From positions 1-13,324 of the forward strand of contig JAUVXS010000034.1 of the NCBI GenBank assembly GCA_030603485.1: a DNA stretch of 13,324 nt, in the 5' to 3' direction. The position numbers were made by a program, and so were the translations under genes. Shown in pieces: positions 5,494 through 11,842 of this stretch (its first letter is position 1; each line of letters begins with the position of its first letter). This DNA is from Dehalococcoidia bacterium (GTDB lineage Bacteria; Chloroflexota; Dehalococcoidia; GIF9; AB-539-J10). The notes below the pieces were generated by a model. It was not told where the DNA came from, ran no database searches, and saw only the letters and a list, made by a program, of their open reading frames with translations.

Positions 5494-6855
5494 CTACAGC
5501 TTATCAAGATTTGCTCCATTAGAGGCGATAACTTCCTTGTACCAGTATGCAGAATCCTTAAGTATCCTCTTCTGCGTCGGGAAATCTACATAGATAAGTC
5601 CAAAACGCTCCTTATAGCCCTCTCTCCATTCGAAGTTATCCATGATTGACCACTGGAAGTACCCGAGAACTTGTACATCATCCTTGTACGCCTTTTTCAA
5701 CTCCAGAAGGTAGCGGTTGAGATAGTCAATCCGTTGAGGGTCATGAACCTTACCGTCCAGAGAAACCCAATCAACGTTTGACATGCCGTTCTCCGTGATG
5801 ATAATGGGAAGATTATATCTCTCCCAGAAGAACCTCGGGCCCCAGTAGAGCGCCTCCGGCCTAACCGGCGTCTGGAACGTCGTCATAGCCTGACCAACGG
5901 GAAATGACACGCGCTCTGGCTGGCCGTCTTTGCCAGCCCGCGTCATACTGCCAGAGTAGATGTTCACTGCGAAGAAATCCAGAGGCTGGCAAATCGTCTT
6001 CATGTCCCTGTCACCAATTGCAGGAACGTCATCGCCAAACAGCGCCAAGCCATCTTCAGGATATCGGCCAAAAAACACAGGCTCAGCCCACCAGGTATTG
6101 CTCCAACAATTCCTGGCTCTAACAGAGAACATGGATTGTCTGGCAGCTTCGACATCCTCAGGGCTTTCTGTGGCGGGTATTCTGACTATACCTGCAAGTG
6201 CCAGACCCGCCTGAGACTCAACCCTAGAATGTGCGCGAATTACCTGTACAGCCTTACCGTGAGCAAGCAGCACATTATGAGCTGCTGTCAATACCTGGGC
6301 AAATTCCAGCTTGTCTCCCGGCGCGTGATATCCTGACCGGTGCCCCACATCGATGAAAACCTGCGGCTCGTTGAATGTTATCCAGTGCTTGACCCTGTCA
6401 GACAGCTTGTCAACGACCACTGTAGCATATTCCGCAAACCAATCAGGGCTGTCCTTATTCAGCCAGCCACCACGGCCATAAAGTTCATAGGGGTAATCCC
6501 AGTGAAAAAGCGTGATATAAGGGGAAATACCAACAGCCAGGAGTTCATCAATCAGCTTATCGTAAAATTCAACTCCCTTGGGATTTAGAGCCCCCGTGCC
6601 TTCCGGGATGACGCGGGGCCAGGAGACCGATAACCTGTAGGCATTTAGACCGATTTGTTTCATCAGGCTCACATCCTCTTTATATCTGTGGTAATGGTCA
6701 CACGCGATATCGCCGGATTGATTGTTCCAGATGGTTAGCGCTTTCTGGCAAAACATGTCCCATACAGAAAGCCCCTTTCCATCTTCACGTGCTGCACCTT
6801 CTATTTGATACGAGGCTGTCGCTGCGCCCCATACAAAAGTTTCTGAAAAAGTCAT
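5494..6855 (-). CDS. Glycoside hydrolase family 1 beta-glucosidase
   Basis: A 453-residue GH1 enzyme of normal length, hydrolysing beta-glucosides such as cellobiose (possibly also beta-galactosides) with retention of configuration. The acid/base glutamate is E163 in TFNEP and the nucleophile E355 in ITENG. The glycone-binding residues Q17, H118, N162, W402, E409 and W410 are all in place. E409 in the DNFEW motif argues for an unphosphorylated sugar rather than a 6-phospho-beta-glucosidase, which usually has serine there. With no signal peptide it should act in the cytoplasm on imported sugar. The start is secure: GGAGG lies 5 nt before ATG 6855. It has its own promoter and operator-like palindrome in the long leader. 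No sugar transporter or regulator gene lies in the window. It could be called bglA, but the exact substrate is not determined. Confidence 0.95.
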   Translation of the reverse strand: MTFSETFVWGAATASYQIEGAAREDGKGLSVWDMFCQKALTIWNNQSGDIACDHYHRYKEDVSLMKQIGLNAYRLSVSWPRVIPEGTGALNPKGVEFYDKLIDELLAVGISPYITLFHWDYPYELYGRGGWLNKDSPDWFAEYATVVVDKLSDRVKHWITFNEPQVFIDVGHRSGYHAPGDKLEFAQVLTAAHNVLLAHGKAVQVIRAHSRVESQAGLALAGIVRIPATESPEDVEAARQSMFSVRARNCWSNTWWAEPVFFGRYPEDGLALFGDDVPAIGDRDMKTICQPLDFFAVNIYSGSMTRAGKDGQPERVSFPVGQAMTTFQTPVRPEALYWGPRFFWERYNLPIIITENGMSNVDWVSLDGKVHDPQRIDYLNRYLLELKKAYKDDVQVLGYFQWSIMDNFEWREGYKERFGLIYVDFPTQKRILKDSAYWYKEVIASNGANLDKL

Positions 6856-6982
6856 TTTAGCCTCCTTCCCTTAAGAGCCTGTTTGCCGAATTCAATTACT
6901 TGGCAATCAAACAAACTCAATTCCTTTGTGCTCTCAAAATAGCTTCTTGAGACATGTATGTTTTGACTTTCATCTGGCTGAC

Positions 6983-7012
6983 ATTATATCGAACTCTCTG
7001 TGGTTGTACCAA
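6983..7012 (-). promoter_or_regulatory. Candidate promoter of the beta-glucosidase gene
   Basis: On the minus strand TTGGTA (7012-7007), an 18-nt spacer and a consensus TATAAT (6988-6983) lie about 130 bp upstream of the start codon. The -35 half overlaps a small GTTG-TAC-CAAC dyad (about 7003-7013). Transcription from here would give a leader of about 120 nt. Confidence 0.5.
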
Positions 7013-7067
7013 CATAGAAGTTCAGCACAAGTTCCAAATGAATTGTTAATTACCTCTGAAATTATAA

Positions 7068-7109
7068 CTATCAACTGACGGTCGGTGGGAATCCTTGATA
7101 GCTATCAAG
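7068..7109. promoter_or_regulatory. Operator-like perfect 16-bp palindrome with a related half-site
   Basis: CTTGATAGCTATCAAG at 7094-7109 is a perfect palindrome. Its right half, CTATCAAGTCAG, recurs 35 bp to the left as CTATCAACTGAC (7068-7079). The pair lies about 60-100 bp upstream of the beta-glucosidase -35, suggesting an activator or repressor site of the LacI/GntR kind controlling sugar use. The regulator is not encoded in this window. Confidence 0.4.
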
Positions 7110-7194
7110 TCAGACCTCCACAATCCCACAAGTTAGCGTCCTTACAAGTTAAACGCAGGTGCAATTCTGGTGTGGTCCAGAGCAAGGCCTTGAC

Positions 7195-7231
7195 TAGTCG
7201 ATGCGAGGCGATCTCAGTGGGGCAATGACAA
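7195..7231. repeat. Palindromic interspersed repeat, copy 3 (fragment)
   Basis: TGCGAGGCGATCTCAGTGGGGCAATGACA aligns with parts of copy 1 (TTGCGAG... and GCAATCTCGGTGGGGAATGA) with few substitutions, but the central palindrome is missing. It looks like a decayed or internally deleted copy, lying between the beta-glucosidase and hydrolase genes. Confidence 0.5.
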
Positions 7232-7297
7232 AAAGTGTTGCGCTGGATAAACCAAGGAACTACAAATGCCTGGTTTTGCTACAAATACCAAAGGATC

Positions 7298-7317
7298 TTA
7301 AGGGGACATCCCCTTAA
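7298..7317 (-). terminator. Perfect hairpin overlapping the hydrolase stop codon
   Basis: TTAAGGGG-ATGT-CCCCTTAA is an 8-bp perfect stem with a 4-nt loop, and its last three bases are the TAA stop codon of the alpha/beta hydrolase. There is no run of U right after it, so efficiency as an intrinsic terminator is uncertain. The placement means ribosomes reaching the stop would melt the hairpin. Confidence 0.4.
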
Positions 7318-7993
7318 CAAAATCCTCTATGGCTTCATTGACCGCTTCCGGTTTCTCAGCGAATACGAGGTGGGTAGCTTGGGGAATAATTACCACCCTG
7401 GAGTTAGTGAGCTTGGTTCCTAAGTAGTTAGCGTATTTCACAGGAGTCATCATGTCCAGCTCACCACAGATAATAAGGGCAGGTAGCTTTATTTCCTGAA
7501 CTCTGTCCATGAGGTCAAACTTATCACAACAAAGGAAGTCATTGAGCATGACGGCCGGACCAATAGCCTTCCGTTTTTCCAGCACTTCTCTTTGATAATC
7601 CTCCGGTGTTAAGCGATGGCCTGCTACCATCTGTTGATACCATTCTTGTAGATTGCCCTTGATGGCTTCCTCCAGTGTAGCCAAATACATAGGGTGAACT
7701 TTGAGCCTGGCTCCGCTGCCGATGATGATAATCCCCTTCAGCTCCTGGGGGTATTTTATGGCATACATCAGAGCTATAGCCCCACCTAAGGAGTGGCCAA
7801 CTAAGACCACATCCCTATATCCCTTGCCCCTGACATACTCCCTGAGCCAGTCCACATATTCCTCTACGCTATTGAGGGTCTGACCCTGGAGATGGCCCGG
7901 CAAGTTCACGGCATCGCTATCTGGAAAGTACTCAGTTTGATAGCGCCAGACGCCCCCGTAGGCGCCTGAACCGTGGAGAAAAATGAGCTTCAT
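7298..7993 (-). CDS. Alpha/beta-fold hydrolase
   Basis: A 231-residue alpha/beta hydrolase of the small carboxylesterase or meta-cleavage hydrolase type. The expected triad is visible: nucleophile S68 in GHSLGG, D180 in CGELDMMTP and H208 in QATHLVF. HG in FLHGSG (residues 6-10) marks the oxyanion-hole loop. The short lid region (about 100-165) contains a CC pair (155-156). The substrate cannot be assigned. With no signal peptide it is predicted cytoplasmic. It is transcribed divergently from the PK-C-like gene across only 53 bp, with consensus-like promoter elements there. The ribosome site AAAGGA abuts the ATG, which together with the promoter position suggests a very short leader. Confidence 0.88.
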   Translation of the reverse strand: MKLIFLHGSGAYGGVWRYQTEYFPDSDAVNLPGHLQGQTLNSVEEYVDWLREYVRGKGYRDVVLVGHSLGGAIALMYAIKYPQELKGIIIIGSGARLKVHPMYLATLEEAIKGNLQEWYQQMVAGHRLTPEDYQREVLEKRKAIGPAVMLNDFLCCDKFDLMDRVQEIKLPALIICGELDMMTPVKYANYLGTKLTNSRVVIIPQATHLVFAEKPEAVNEAIEDFVKGMSP

Positions 7994-8011
7994 TCCTTTA
8001 TATTTGGTAAG

Positions 8012-8039
8012 ATATTATAACAAAAAAGGGAGGTGTCAA
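8012..8039 (-). promoter_or_regulatory. Promoter of the hydrolase gene, overlapping the divergent gene's ribosome site
   Basis: On the minus strand TTGACA (8039-8034), a perfect -35, is followed by TAATAT (8017-8012, 16-nt spacer) or TATAAT (8019-8014, 14-nt spacer). Transcription would begin near 8005, some 12-14 nt before the start codon. The same DNA encodes GGGAGGTG (8028-8035), the presumed ribosome site of the plus-strand gene at 8047, so the two genes share this compact region. Confidence 0.5.
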
Positions 8040-8046
8040 TTCCAAA

Positions 8047-8610
8047 ATGACGGATATCCAAAGTGTCTATTTTCTCGAATCAGGCAGTAAAGACACTACA
8101 AAAACCCTTGCGGTAGCTAAGAAGAGAGCCGAGGAGTTAGGGATAAAAACCATAGTGGTGGCCTCTACCAGCGGGGAAACTGGGGTGAAGGCAGTGAAGG
8201 CGTTTACCAACCATAAGGTAGTGGTAGTTACTCATACTGCAGGGCTTCAAGCCCCCGATGTCCAGGAATTAACCCCGCAAAACAGGGCTGAGATATCGGA
8301 GAAGGGAGGGTTAATTCTGACTGCCACCCATGCCTTTGGCGGGGTAGGCAGGGCAGTTCGCCGTAAGTTCAATACCTATCAGGTGGATGAGATTATAGCT
8401 CAAACCTTAAGGGTCTTTGGGCAGGGCACCAAAGTAGCCTGTGAGATAGCCCTTATGGCTGCCGATGCTGGTCTTATCAGGACAGACGAAGAGATAATCT
8501 CTATCGGCGGCACAGCGAGTGGAGCAGATACAGCAATGGTCGTCAAGCCAGCTCATACCCATGACTTTTTTGAGTTGAAAGTCAAGGAAGTCTTGTGCAA
8601 GCCAAGGTGA
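8047..8610 (+). CDS. Stand-alone pyruvate-kinase C-domain-like (alpha/beta) protein
   Basis: A 187-residue protein matching only the C-terminal alpha/beta domain of pyruvate kinase (PK_C, PF02887 type), without the catalytic barrel. Features are KTLAVAKKRAEELGIKTIVVASTSGETGVKAVKAF (residues 19-53, the nucleotide- or phosphate-loop-like TSGETG), KVVVVTH (57-63) and a glycine-rich ISIGGTASGADTAMVV. In true pyruvate kinase this domain binds allosteric effectors such as sugar phosphates, so a stand-alone copy could be a sensor or an unknown enzyme; lacking the barrel, it cannot be a kinase. Orphan versions occur in anaerobic bacteria and archaea without assigned function. GGGAGGTG sits 12 nt before the ATG, slightly far. 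It precedes the synthetase beta gene by 121 bp on the same strand, so co-regulation is possible but not certain. Confidence 0.82.
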   Translation: MTDIQSVYFLESGSKDTTKTLAVAKKRAEELGIKTIVVASTSGETGVKAVKAFTNHKVVVVTHTAGLQAPDVQELTPQNRAEISEKGGLILTATHAFGGVGRAVRRKFNTYQVDEIIAQTLRVFGQGTKVACEIALMAADAGLIRTDEEIISIGGTASGADTAMVVKPAHTHDFFELKVKEVLCKPR

Positions 8611-8679
8611 TAGACTATTTTATTTGCTTTGGTAAATAAGTTAGACCACAAACCCGCTAGAGAAAAAATGAATAACAGG

Positions 8680-8707
8680 TTACAATAAAGGGCTAATTTG
8701 GGATAAT
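8680..8707 (+). promoter_or_regulatory. Possible promoter of the acyl-CoA synthetase genes
   Basis: TTACAA (8680-8685), a 16-nt spacer and GATAAT (8702-8707) lie 25 bp upstream of the beta-subunit start. The match is modest. If used, the beta-alpha pair would be transcribed separately from the PK-C-like gene. Confidence 0.3.
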
Positions 8708-8731
8708 CATACCGATGGAAGGAGATAAGCA

Positions 8732-9394
8732 ATGATAAAGAGCCAGAATGTGTTAACCGAGGTCGAATCCAAGGGGCTTCTTAAGAAAGCAGGAATACCA
8801 GTTGTTGAAGCGAAACTCGCCCGAAGTAAAAAAGAGGCTATTTCCATAAGCAAGGAAATGGGCTTTCCTGTAGTGTTGAAAATAAACTCCCCCGATGTGG
8901 TTCACAAGAGCGATTCCGGCGGTGTTAAATTGGGACTGGCCAATGCTACTCAGGTAGGCAAAGCTTACAACGAGATAATATCCTCCGTTAAACAGGCATA
9001 CCCTGAAGCCCAAATCCAGGGTGTATCGGTACAACCGATGGCTTCGCCAGGAGTGGAAGTGATTGTGGGTATGAATAAGGACCCTCAATTCGGCCCCGTA
9101 ATCATGTTTGGCCTCGGCGGTATACTGGTAGAGGTGTTAAAGGACGTCTCCTTTAGAATAGTCCCACTTACCGAAAGGGATGCCAGGGAAATGATTAAGG
9201 AAATAAAGGGATATCCCATACTGGAAGGGTACAGAGGACAGAAGCCAGCCAGCATCCCGAAATTGGAAAACCTAATAGTCAAGGTATCTCAGTTCGTAGA
9301 GAAAAACCCTCAAATAAAAGAGCTCGACCTTAACCCCATATTCGCCTATCCTGATAAAGCTGTAGCTGTTGATGCCCGAATAATCCTGGAATGA
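8732..9394 (+). CDS. Acetyl/acyl-CoA synthetase (ADP-forming), beta subunit (ATP-grasp)
   Basis: The 220-residue ATP-grasp subunit (ATP-grasp_5 type) of an NDP-forming acyl-CoA synthetase. With the alpha subunit it converts acyl-CoA, ADP and phosphate to the acid, CoA and ATP. Landmarks are a start-proximal helix (LTEVESKGLLKKAGIPV), K50 in VVLKINSPDVVHKSDSGGVKLGL (46-69), where H58 lies in the motif likely involved in phosphate transfer, VEVIVGMNKDPQFGPVIMFGLGG (108-130), KDVSFRIVPLTERDA (137-151), and ELDLNP with DAR near the end. Length is normal for a separate beta subunit. The ribosome site AAGGAG is 7 nt before ATG. The alpha gene follows after 84 bp on the same strand. The substrate could be acetyl-CoA or a branched or aromatic acyl-CoA; the sequence alone does not decide. 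Confidence 0.92.
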   Translation: MIKSQNVLTEVESKGLLKKAGIPVVEAKLARSKKEAISISKEMGFPVVLKINSPDVVHKSDSGGVKLGLANATQVGKAYNEIISSVKQAYPEAQIQGVSVQPMASPGVEVIVGMNKDPQFGPVIMFGLGGILVEVLKDVSFRIVPLTERDAREMIKEIKGYPILEGYRGQKPASIPKLENLIVKVSQFVEKNPQIKELDLNPIFAYPDKAVAVDARIILE

Positions 9395-9478
9395 TAATCA
9401 AAAGGCCACTGTCTCGATAACCAAGAGTTCGCTAAATCTGAATTTTACCAGACAAGTTGAGGCCCCCGAGGATTACCC

Positions 9479-10894
9479 TTGTTTGAGGAAAAGCTTAAGG
9501 AATTTGAGCCTATCTTTTATCCCAAATCTATTGCCGTCGTCGGGGTATCGGTTACCTCGATAAAGGCTGGCACTGCATGGGTCTGGAGTTTGATTTCCGC
9601 CGGTTTCCCGGGACCTATTCATCCTGTTGGCTCCAAGGGCGGCCGATTTGCCAACCTCGAGATTTTTCCTAACCTCAGGCTAGTGCCTGGAGAGGTAGAT
9701 TACATTATCGTAGCCATTCCCCGACAATCCGTACTGGAGCTCCTCGACGATTGCGTGGCCAAAAAAGTCAAGGCTGTCCAATTCTTCACCGCTGGATTCA
9801 GCGAGCTGGATGCTCAACAGGGACACAAGCTAGAGGAACAAATGCTCGAGAAAGCACGACAGGGAAATGTTCGCATCATCGGTCCAAATTGCATAGGTGT
9901 ATATTGCCCGGAACACAAAATACCGTTCCCCATGGGAACACTCGGTGAAACCGGTTCCGTGGGCTTCGTCTCCCAGAGTGGCGGCATCGCTGCCAAATTA
10001 GTGACAACCGGGATAGCCCGACATATCAACTACAGCAAGGGAGTGAGCTTTGGCAATGGCGTTGATTTGGATGCTAGCGATTTTTTGCAATACCTGGCTG
10101 CTGATCCCAAAACCAACGTCATTGGTGCATATCTCGAGGGAACAAGAGACGGAGTTCGTCTTTTCAACACTATGAAAGAAGTAGCCAAGGTCAAGCCTCT
10201 AGTCGTCTGGAAAGGAGGAAGAACAGAGGCTGGCGCTCAGGCCGCCATGTCCCATACCGGCTCTCTAGCCAGTTCAGCAGCCATCTGGTCAGCAATGTTG
10301 AAGCAAGCTGCCGCTATGGAAGTGCATAGTTTAGAGGAACTGACTGACACCCTGCTTATATGCCAACAGCTTAAACACTGGCAAGGTACCAGAGCAGCCA
10401 TTATCGGCGGTCTAGCTGATGGGGGCGGCGGTAACTCGGTATCAGCTGGTGATGCCTGCACGGAGAATGGGCTCAGAATACCACTTCTCTCTCTTGAGAC
10501 AAAGCAAGAACTGAGCGAACTCCTGGGAGAAGTAGGTAGCATCCTGCATAATCCGGTAGATGTAAGCCAGGCACAATTCCGAGGCTTAGCAACTCTGTTT
10601 CAAGCTATAGATTTAGTAGCAAGGGATACCGCTATCGACTTTGTCTTAATTCAAGAAGATATTGACATCCTCTTGCCAATTTACTCCTGGAAAGGAATAG
10701 AAGAAATAAACGAATTTTTTACAGAGTTGGGAAGCAGGCAAAATAAGCCCATAATAGTCATTTTACCACCTGGCTCTGCTGAGCCAGAACGATTGCAGAT
10801 AGAGCAAAAGCTCCTTGCAGCTTCCATACCAGTCTTTTATTCCATGGAACGTGCAGCTAAAGCTATTTCCAAGCTTAACCAATATTCTTGCTGA
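9479..10894 (+). CDS. Acetyl/acyl-CoA synthetase (ADP-forming), alpha subunit
   Basis: The 471-residue alpha subunit, with the expected three parts: a CoA-binding Rossmann domain (FYPKSIAVVGVSV..., VDYIIVAIP, AVQFFTAGFSEL), a first succinyl-CoA-synthetase-like flavodoxin domain (RIIGPNCIGVY, VGFVSQSGGIAAKL), and a second one after about residue 300. H259 in MSHTGSLASS corresponds to the catalytic histidine that carries the phosphoryl group in this family. Length matches separately encoded alpha subunits. The TTG start at 9479 is supported by GAGGA at 9467-9471, seven bases upstream, and by MFEEKLKEFEPIF-type N termini; the beta gene lies just upstream. It is a soluble cytoplasmic enzyme forming a heterotetramer with the beta subunit, by family knowledge. 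Confidence 0.92.
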   Translation: MFEEKLKEFEPIFYPKSIAVVGVSVTSIKAGTAWVWSLISAGFPGPIHPVGSKGGRFANLEIFPNLRLVPGEVDYIIVAIPRQSVLELLDDCVAKKVKAVQFFTAGFSELDAQQGHKLEEQMLEKARQGNVRIIGPNCIGVYCPEHKIPFPMGTLGETGSVGFVSQSGGIAAKLVTTGIARHINYSKGVSFGNGVDLDASDFLQYLAADPKTNVIGAYLEGTRDGVRLFNTMKEVAKVKPLVVWKGGRTEAGAQAAMSHTGSLASSAAIWSAMLKQAAAMEVHSLEELTDTLLICQQLKHWQGTRAAIIGGLADGGGGNSVSAGDACTENGLRIPLLSLETKQELSELLGEVGSILHNPVDVSQAQFRGLATLFQAIDLVARDTAIDFVLIQEDIDILLPIYSWKGIEEINEFFTELGSRQNKPIIVILPPGSAEPERLQIEQKLLAASIPVFYSMERAAKAISKLNQYSC

Positions 10895-10962
10895 AAGGAG
10901 GCTAAATGAAGCCAGTCGTAAAAGAATTACGACTCTTCGCAAACTTGATAACCTTGCAATAA
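10894..10962 (+). CDS. Leader-peptide-sized ORF with strong ribosome site and internal hairpin
   Basis: AAAGGAGG (10894-10901), starting on the last base of the alpha-subunit stop codon, is 4 nt before ATG 10906, which opens an 18-residue ORF (MKPVVKELRLFANLITLQ) ending at TAA 10960-10962. Within it AGTCGTAA (10914-10921) and TTACGACT (10927-10934) form an 8-bp stem with a 5-nt loop. The methyltransferase gene 18 nt downstream has no ribosome site of its own. The ORF may be a leader peptide providing translational coupling, or the stump of a lost operon gene. No family is recognised. Confidence 0.4.
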
Positions 10963-10980
10963 GAATCTTGAATTTGAATC

Positions 10981-11778
10981 ATGATACAAAATCACAATAC
11001 AGAAAAAATCGATCTGGAATGGAGTGACGACGATGTAGTACCCCCCATAGTCTACCCCAACCTGGAATTCCTAGTCCAGCAAATGCTCCATTTAACGCTG
11101 GAAGAGGTAAACCCCAGCCATGGTGAGCTAATATTGGATGTTGGCTGCGGCAAGGCTGTTGATGGTGCACGACTAGGGGAAAAGGGAGCGAAGGTTATCG
11201 GGCTTGAACCCTCCAAAATAATGATATTCAGGGCTAAAGAGTATCTCAGCAAAAATCATGCCGTAGTAACTTTAGCACAGGGAATGGGAGAGAATTTGCC
11301 TTTTAAGCCGAACTCTTTTGACAAAGTTATGTGTAAGGGGTCGTTAGACCATTTTTTCTCCCCCAGCAAAACAATGGAGGAGATTGCCCGGGTGCTTAAA
11401 CCCGGAGGAGAGATGATAATCTCCATAGCTAATTTTAACAGTTTGGGTTTCCGCTGGGGGAAGATACTATATCCAGTAACGAATTTTCTTTCCCCCTCCC
11501 TGGCTAAAGAAAGGAAGCCCTGGATGCCGCCACCAGACCATACATATAAATTCGATTACCCATTCCTACGCAGCTTGGTGAAGCAGCATTTTGAAATTAA
11601 GAAAACAAAGGGGATATCCCTTTTCTTTGGACTACCTCTGTGGGGCAATTTTCTTTCCAGACTTCCCCATTCTGTTGCTTATGCTATTCTGAAGATATTA
11701 GATAAATTAGCCCGGCATTTTCCCTCCCTGGCAGACGTTATCCTGATGAAATGCATTCCAATTTATAAGCCAAAATGA
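10981..11778 (+). CDS. Class I SAM-dependent methyltransferase
   Basis: A 265-residue Rossmann-fold methyltransferase of the Methyltransf_11/UbiE-like group. Motif I, ILDVGCGKAVDGARL, spans residues 51-65. The acidic residue ending strand 2 is E76 in VIGLEPS, motif II is GENLPF (103-108) with FDKVMCKGSLDHF (113-125), and motif III is ARVLKPGGEMIISI (136-149). The C-terminal third, with MPPPDHTYKF and an aromatic-rich GISLFFGLPLWGNFLSRLP, likely forms the substrate lid and could touch membrane lipid or a quinone, but the substrate is unknown. ATG 10981 is the first start after an in-frame stop at 10975; no ribosome site precedes it, consistent with coupling to the mini-ORF upstream or with a later true start. 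It is in line with the synthetase genes, and co-transcription is plausible from the 86-bp gap. Confidence 0.85.
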   Translation: MIQNHNTEKIDLEWSDDDVVPPIVYPNLEFLVQQMLHLTLEEVNPSHGELILDVGCGKAVDGARLGEKGAKVIGLEPSKIMIFRAKEYLSKNHAVVTLAQGMGENLPFKPNSFDKVMCKGSLDHFFSPSKTMEEIARVLKPGGEMIISIANFNSLGFRWGKILYPVTNFLSPSLAKERKPWMPPPDHTYKFDYPFLRSLVKQHFEIKKTKGISLFFGLPLWGNFLSRLPHSVAYAILKILDKLARHFPSLADVILMKCIPIYKPK

Positions 11779-11804
11779 CACTGCTTCAGGAAAGTCAATA
11801 GGCC

Positions 11805-11834
11805 TTTACAATGCCTGCTGTCACAAACTATAAT
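11805..11834 (+). promoter_or_regulatory. Promoter giving a near-leaderless CCA/PAP transcript
   Basis: TTTACA (11805-11810), an 18-nt spacer and a perfect TATAAT (11829-11834) end only 8 bp before ATG 11843. The predicted transcription start falls at about 11840-11843, on or next to the start codon, and no ribosome site precedes the ATG. Confidence 0.55.
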
Positions 11835-11842
11835 TCTCTGTC

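Noticed and set aside
6856..7297. Possible additional gene in the 440-bp gap between the hydrolase and beta-glucosidase
   Set aside because: The only frame, 7235-7423 on the plus strand, mostly overlaps the hydrolase antisense and has no ribosome site; the rest is explained by promoter, palindrome and repeat fragment.
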